From Candidatus Aminicenantes bacterium RBG_13_64_14 (GTDB taxonomy: Bacteria > Acidobacteriota > Aminicenantia > Aminicenantales > Saccharicenantaceae), in assembly GCA_001773855.1 (NCBI GenBank), contig MEXZ01000010.1:1-10141 (forward strand): a stretch of DNA of 10,141 nucleotides, written 5' to 3'. The notes beneath the pieces are model-generated. The model did not search any database. It was not told the origin of the DNA and saw only the letters and a list, made by a program, of their open reading frames with translations. Of the stretch, positions 6,415 to 10,141 are shown one piece after another. The number at the start of each line of letters is the position of its first letter. Position 1 is the first letter of the stretch. Both the position numbers and the translations under genes were made by a program.

Positions 6415-7806
6415 ATGGTTCCCCGAATCCTGGTCATCGACGACGCGAAGAGCATCCGCGAGGTCTTCTCCGTCCTGCTGGGCGACCGCGGCTTCCAGGT
6501 GGCCGCCGCGGAGAACGGCCGCCAGGGTCTCGAGAAAGCCCGCCTCTTCGAGCCCGACGTCGTCCTGCTGGATATGAACCTTCCGGACGTTCCCGGGCTC
6601 GAGGTCCTGGCCGGACTCCGCGAGCTCAAGCCCGGCCCGGAGATCATCATCATCACGGCCTTTGGGACCATCCGCAACGCCGTCGAGGCCACCAAGCTCG
6701 GCGCCTACGCCTACCTGGAGAAACCCATCGACAACGACGAGCTCCTGCTCAACATCTCCCGTATCCTGGAGATCCGGAACCTGCGCCGCCAGGTCGAGAC
6801 GCTGCGTTCGGAGCTGACTTCGCGGTACCGGTTTTCGAACATCGTCGGGACGTCGGGCCGGATGAACTCCGTCTTCCAGCTCATGGAGAAGATGAGCCGC
6901 GTCGACGGGACCGTCCTCGTCAGCGGCGAGAGCGGCACGGGCAAGGAGCTCGTCGCCCGGGCCATCCACTTCGCCAGCCCGCGCAAGGACGGGCCCTTCG
7001 TCATCGTCAACTGCGGGGCCGTGCCCCGCGACCTCATCGAAAGCGAATTCTTCGGACACGTCAAGGGGGCCTTCACCGACGCCCGGTCGGACAAGACGGG
7101 CAAGTTCGAGCTGGCCAACACGGGAACGATCTTCCTCGACGAGGTCGGCGAGCTCTCCCAGGACGCCCAGGTCAAGCTCCTCCGGGCTCTCGGCGAAAGG
7201 GAGATCGTCCGGGTGGGCGGGACGAAGACCGTCCCCGTCGACGTCCGGGTCATCGCCGCCACGAACAAGGACCTCGAGGCGGAGGTCGCGAGCGGGAACT
7301 TCCGGGAGGACCTCTATTTCCGTCTGGCCGTCCTGTCCCTCCGGCTGCCCCCGCTCCGCGAGAGAACGGAGGACATCCCGCTTCTCGTCGAGCACTTCGT
7401 TCGCAAGTATGCCCGCGAGCTCGATAAAAACGTCCTCGCCTTCGCCCCCGGCGCCCTGACCCGCCTGGGGGGCTACGGCTGGCCGGGAAACGTCCGAGAA
7501 CTCGAAAACGTCGTCTACGAGGCCATGGTCCTGGCCGAGGGCGAGTGGGTGACCGAGGCGGCCCTTCCGGCCCGGCTCAGGCTCACAGCCGCCGCCGCGG
7601 AGAGCGGGCGGCCGCCTGGCCCGGGGCCGTCGGGGTCCCTCCGGGAGGAGGTCCAATGTGTCGCCGAAAGGCGCGAAAGGGAGCTCATCCTCGAGGCGCT
7701 CCGTCAGGCGGGCGGAAGCAGGACCCGGGCGGCCCGGACCCTGGGCGTCAGCCGCAAGACCCTTTTCAACAAGATGGCGGCCCTCGAGATCCGATGGCCG
7801 GAGTGA
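6415..7806 (+). CDS. Sigma-54-dependent response regulator, NtrC family (receiver-AAA+-Fis HTH)
   Basis: This 463-residue transcription activator opens sigma-54 promoters by ATP hydrolysis. The receiver domain (about 4-115) has the acidic pair D9/D10, phospho-acceptor D53 in LLDMNLPD, T81 and K103. The AAA+ domain (about 140-375) has Walker A GESGTGKE (171-178), the sigma-54 contact loop GAFTDA (218-223), Walker B TIFLDEVGE (238-246), REDLYFRL (297-304) and WPGNVREL (356-363). The C-terminal Fis-type helix-turn-helix is at about 424-455 (SRTRAARTLGVSRKTLFNK). The ATG at 6415 is chosen because MVPRILVIDD begins the receiver fold and GAGGAGG (6403-6409), overlapping the kinase stop, is well placed; reading frame open upstream of it is only shadow of the kinase gene. 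The loop reads GAFTDA rather than the canonical GAFTGA. Likely targets are the sigma-54 promoters at 4912-4928 and 7852-7868. Confidence 0.96.
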   Translation: MVPRILVIDDAKSIREVFSVLLGDRGFQVAAAENGRQGLEKARLFEPDVVLLDMNLPDVPGLEVLAGLRELKPGPEIIIITAFGTIRNAVEATKLGAYAYLEKPIDNDELLLNISRILEIRNLRRQVETLRSELTSRYRFSNIVGTSGRMNSVFQLMEKMSRVDGTVLVSGESGTGKELVARAIHFASPRKDGPFVIVNCGAVPRDLIESEFFGHVKGAFTDARSDKTGKFELANTGTIFLDEVGELSQDAQVKLLRALGEREIVRVGGTKTVPVDVRVIAATNKDLEAEVASGNFREDLYFRLAVLSLRLPPLRERTEDIPLLVEHFVRKYARELDKNVLAFAPGALTRLGGYGWPGNVRELENVVYEAMVLAEGEWVTEAALPARLRLTAAAAESGRPPGPGPSGSLREEVQCVAERRERELILEALRQAGGSRTRAARTLGVSRKTLFNKMAALEIRWPE

Positions 7807-7851
7807 ACGAAAAGCCCCAAGATCCGTATTATATTGATGAGGTCGTGTACT

Positions 7852-7868
7852 TTGGCATCATTCTTGCT
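7852..7868 (+). promoter_or_regulatory. Sigma-54 (-24/-12) promoter of the tolC-like gene
   Basis: TTGGCATCATTCTTGCT matches the RpoN consensus at TTGGCA and TTGCT. The invariant GG (7854-7855) and GC (7866-7867) are exactly ten bases apart. The predicted start near 7879 gives a leader of about 33 bases with GGAGG at 7901-7905, six bases before the ATG. The site sits in the 105-base AT-richer gap after the regulator gene, so the outer-membrane gene can be transcribed independently of the two-component operon. Confidence 0.88.
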
Positions 7869-7911
7869 AATAATGCCTCTTTGAAGTGATTCTAAATATC
7901 GGAGGACGGAC

Positions 7912-9453
7912 ATGAATAAAAAGCGGATCGTTACCTCATTCCTTGTCCTGGCGCTTTTCGGCGGCTTCGCCATCGGCCAGGAGAAGAAAGAAGTTTCCCT
8001 CACCCTCGAGGATTCGATCGTCCAAGCCCTGAAAAACAACCTCAACGTGGCCGTCGAGGTCCTCAACCCCGAGCTGGCCTCGGCCTCGGTTTCGCTGGCC
8101 CGGCAGTATTTCATGCCGACGTTCCAGGTCGACTTGACCGGGAACCGTTACGAACAGCTCTCCACCGGGCCCTTCCAGGCGGCCGACAAGTACATCAACA
8201 AGAGCACGGGCTCGACCGCGTCGATCGCCCAGCAGATCCCCTTCGGCGGCACATTGCAGGCCTCCCTGAGCTACGATTACTCGAAGAGCAATCAGCTCTT
8301 CCAAAGCTACAATCCCTCCTACCAGAGCCGGCTGAACTTCGTCCTGACCCAACCCCTGCTCCGGAACTTCGGCTGGGCCGTCAGCCGGAGGGAGATCATC
8401 GTGGCCTTGAACTCGCTCGATATTTCCCGGAACCAGTTCAAGACCGTCCTCATCAACCTGGTCTACTCCGTCGAAGCGGCCTACTGGAACCTCGTCTACT
8501 CGGTCGAGAACCTTAAGACCCTGCAGCAGGCCCTCCAGAGCGGGCGGGACCTTCTGGCCAAGACCAAGAAGGAGGTCGAGGTTGGGCAGAAGGCGCCGAT
8601 CGAGGTCCTCGACGCCGAAGCCACCGTGGCCCGGCGGGAGGCCGATATCCTCCAGGCCGAAGCCATGGTCAAGCGCAGCCAGGACCAGTTGAAGACCCTC
8701 CTCAATCAGGGCGGGGATCCCTCGGCCAAGGGCCAGAGCCTCCGTCCCGCCGACACGCCCGGCTTCAAACCGTTCACGATCACTCTCGACGAGGCCTTTG
8801 AAAAGGCGATGGCCCGGCGGCCGGACATCGAGGTGGCGAAATCGACGATCGAAACCAAGCGGATCAATTTCCGCTTCGCTAAGAACCAGCTCCTGCCCCA
8901 GCTCGACCTCCAGCTGGTCAAGATGAGCCCTGGCCTCTCCGGCCAGCAGTACATCTATGACCCCGATAATCCCTTTCTCCCCCCCACCCCCGGCGCGCCC
9001 GGCAGCGCCGGCGAGGCGTTCAGCAATGCGTTCAAGTTCCTGTACAACAACTGGACGGCCGGGCTGACCCTGACCATCCCCTTCGGGGACGTCGTCGGCC
9101 GCGCCAGCTACACCTATGCCAAGCTCGACCTCGAGCAGACTCAGGCCCGCCTCAAGAACCAGGAGCAGCAGATCTACCTCGAGGTCAGCGACGCCGTTCT
9201 GACCCTCGAAACCGCGGCCAAGAGCGTCGATGCGTACCGCATCGCCCGCGAGCTGGCCGAGAAGCGGCTCGAGGCCGAGATGAAAAAGCTCGCCGTCGGG
9301 ATGTCGACGAACTATTTCGTCCTCACGTACCAGGACCTTCTGGCCATCGCCCGGTCGTCGGAGCTCAGGGCCCTCGTCGATTACAACGTGGCCGTGGCCA
9401 ACATCGCCAAGGTGACCGGCTCGACACTCGAGACCCGCAACATCACCTTTTAA
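7912..9453 (+). CDS. TolC-family outer-membrane efflux protein
   Basis: This 513-residue trimeric outer-membrane channel subunit lets exporters discharge outside the cell. A signal peptide (about 1-22) ends near AIGQ. It has no lipobox cysteine, so it is not acylated like OprM. Two OEP repeats cover about 30-265 and 290-503. Each begins with the family opening helix: LTLEDSIVQALKNNLNV (30-46) and ITLDEAFEKAMARRPDI (290-306). Each also has the long helix pair, for example KEVEVGQKAPIEVLDAEATV. Strand-forming segments with alternating hydrophobic residues occur around 71-150 and 328-400. A proline/glycine-rich insert (about 352-366) probably lies in a surface loop. The C-terminal phenylalanine (NITF) fits outer-membrane targeting. 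Start and ribosome-binding site are clear. Sharing a sigma-54 promoter type with the divergent ABC operon suggests the two work as one export pathway. Confidence 0.95.
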   Translation: MNKKRIVTSFLVLALFGGFAIGQEKKEVSLTLEDSIVQALKNNLNVAVEVLNPELASASVSLARQYFMPTFQVDLTGNRYEQLSTGPFQAADKYINKSTGSTASIAQQIPFGGTLQASLSYDYSKSNQLFQSYNPSYQSRLNFVLTQPLLRNFGWAVSRREIIVALNSLDISRNQFKTVLINLVYSVEAAYWNLVYSVENLKTLQQALQSGRDLLAKTKKEVEVGQKAPIEVLDAEATVARREADILQAEAMVKRSQDQLKTLLNQGGDPSAKGQSLRPADTPGFKPFTITLDEAFEKAMARRPDIEVAKSTIETKRINFRFAKNQLLPQLDLQLVKMSPGLSGQQYIYDPDNPFLPPTPGAPGSAGEAFSNAFKFLYNNWTAGLTLTIPFGDVVGRASYTYAKLDLEQTQARLKNQEQQIYLEVSDAVLTLETAAKSVDAYRIARELAEKRLEAEMKKLAVGMSTNYFVLTYQDLLAIARSSELRALVDYNVAVANIAKVTGSTLETRNITF

Positions 9454-9475
9454 ATTTATTTTTCGCTGTGCTAAG

Positions 9476-9513
9476 ATGACCGGGTGAATATCCCGGCGGT
9501 CATTTTCACCCGG
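9476..9513. repeat. Overlapping, mutually exclusive inverted repeats between tolC-like and glycosyltransferase genes
   Basis: Two stems compete. ATGACCG (9476-9482) pairs perfectly with CGGTCAT (9497-9503). CCGGGTGAA (9480-9488) pairs perfectly with TTCACCCGG (9505-9513). They share 9480-9482, so only one can form. Neither is followed by a U tract, so a classical intrinsic terminator is not supported, though the second stem could still end or stabilise the tolC-like transcript. The structures lie directly before the TTG start of the next gene and could affect its translation. Confidence 0.4.
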
Positions 9514-9527
9514 CGGCGGGAAACGCT

Positions 9528-10141
9528 TTGAGCCTCTTCCTCGTCGACGCCCGGCGCGAATGGCACGAGAGCCAGCGGCAGGTCCTCTACTTAGCCCGCG
9601 AACTCCGCAAGAAAGGCTACGCGGTTCACCTCGTCCTCGAACCCGGCGGCGACCTTCTCAAGAAAGCGGCGGACGAGGGCTTAGCCGTGCTCCCCCTGCG
9701 CATGCGCGGCCGGATGAAATGGGTCGTCCGGCATGGCTTAGCCCGGGCCATGAAGACCCACGGCTGCCGGCTGGCCCATTTCCACGAGACGCTGGGAGCC
9801 GCGCTCGGGCTGCCCGCGGCGGTTTCGGCCCAGGTCCCCGTCCGCATCCTCTCCCGGCCTGCCGATTCTTCGCCGCTCGAAGGGCGGCTGCCGCTCGCGG
9901 CGGTCGACGCCTTCATCGCCGGCTCCGAAGGGGTCCGCTTGATCCTCGTCCGCGGCGGCGTCGCCGAAGGGAATGTCGAGGTCGTCCCTCTCGGACTGGA
10001 TTTCTCAACATTCACGTCCCACGGACCCGACGATCTCCTCCGCAGGGAGCTCGCCTTGGGTCCGGACGATTTCCTGGCCGGGGTCGTCATCCCCCTCGAG
10101 GACGAACTGGGGCACTGGAATCTTTGCGAGGCGGCGGCGAT
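9528..10141 (+). CDS. Glycosyltransferase, GT4/GT-B type (partial, C-terminus outside window)
   Basis: The 204 visible residues form the N-terminal Rossmann-like half of a GT-B glycosyltransferase, the acceptor-side domain of family 4 enzymes used in lipopolysaccharide or exopolysaccharide assembly. Recognisable pieces are LFLVDARREWHESQRQV at the start, the strand/helix KKGYAVHLVLEPGGDLLKKA (about 29-48), AHFHETLGAALGLPAA (83-98), the VDAFIAGSEGVR segment (126-137) and the linker VEVVPLGLDFSTF (150-162), which mirrors the GT4 pattern V-x-V-x-x-x-G-V-D. The donor-binding domain lies past the window end. The start is the TTG at 9528: the frame is closed by a TGA at 9477 and holds no ATG or GTG before it. 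No good Shine-Dalgarno precedes it. It is probably a separate transcription unit, unrelated to the efflux locus. Acceptor and sugar are unknown. Confidence 0.82.
   Translation, partial: MSLFLVDARREWHESQRQVLYLARELRKKGYAVHLVLEPGGDLLKKAADEGLAVLPLRMRGRMKWVVRHGLARAMKTHGCRLAHFHETLGAALGLPAAVSAQVPVRILSRPADSSPLEGRLPLAAVDAFIAGSEGVRLILVRGGVAEGNVEVVPLGLDFSTFTSHGPDDLLRRELALGPDDFLAGVVIPLEDELGHWNLCEAAA

Noticed and set aside
5172..7656. Long open frames on the minus strand opposite the kinase and regulator (5172-6695 and 6385-7656)
   Set aside because: They are antisense to genes with complete catalytic motifs. Their translations are low-complexity, rich in Asp, Glu, Arg, Gly and Val, which is typical of shadows in high-GC DNA, and they have no recognisable domain.
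1..10141. CRISPR arrays, tRNA or rRNA genes, insertion sequences and phage genes
   Set aside because: I found no regularly spaced repeats, no tRNA-like cloverleaf, no rRNA segments and no transposase or integrase-like protein in either strand.

Overview
The window looks like chromosome from a high-GC Gram-negative bacterium. It encodes a TolC-type outer-membrane protein, genes are tightly packed, and third codon positions are strongly G/C. The style of the signal peptides and the gene set are compatible with Acidobacteriota, Aminicenantota or a similar phylum, but this is a weak inference with no phylogenetic marker present.

Layout. Positions 1-4879 hold a four-gene operon on the minus strand, read from right to left: an anchored NEW3-like exported protein (3392-4879), two paralogous ABC-2 type permeases (1907-3349 and 503-1891), and an ABC ATPase cut by the window edge (1-471). 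A divergent control region of about 270 bases follows. On the plus strand come a soluble GAF-domain histidine kinase (5151-6404), a sigma-54-dependent NtrC-family response regulator (6415-7806) and a TolC-family outer-membrane protein (7912-9453). After a short gap with overlapping inverted repeats, a separate glycosyltransferase gene starts at 9528 and runs off the window.

How it fits together. The sequence shows two very good sigma-54 (-24/-12) promoters, TTGGCACTATCCTTGCA (minus strand, before the ABC operon) and TTGGCATCATTCTTGCT (before the tolC-like gene). A weaker third candidate lies before the kinase gene. The locus also encodes its own sigma-54 activator, so the simplest reading is a self-contained regulon. 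In this reading a cytoplasmic signal is read by the GAF kinase, the regulator is phosphorylated, and sigma-54 transcription switches on both the inner-membrane ABC exporter and the outer-membrane channel.

The most interesting element is the NEW3-like protein. Directly after its signal peptide it carries a predicted helical hairpin. The tip has the R-x3-L-x6-S spacing used by periplasmic adaptor proteins (AcrA/MacA type) to dock on TolC, but I see no lipoyl or beta-barrel adaptor domains. No conventional adaptor is encoded in the window. This protein may therefore be an unconventional adaptor joining an ABC-2 exporter to TolC. The substrate cannot be told from the sequence.
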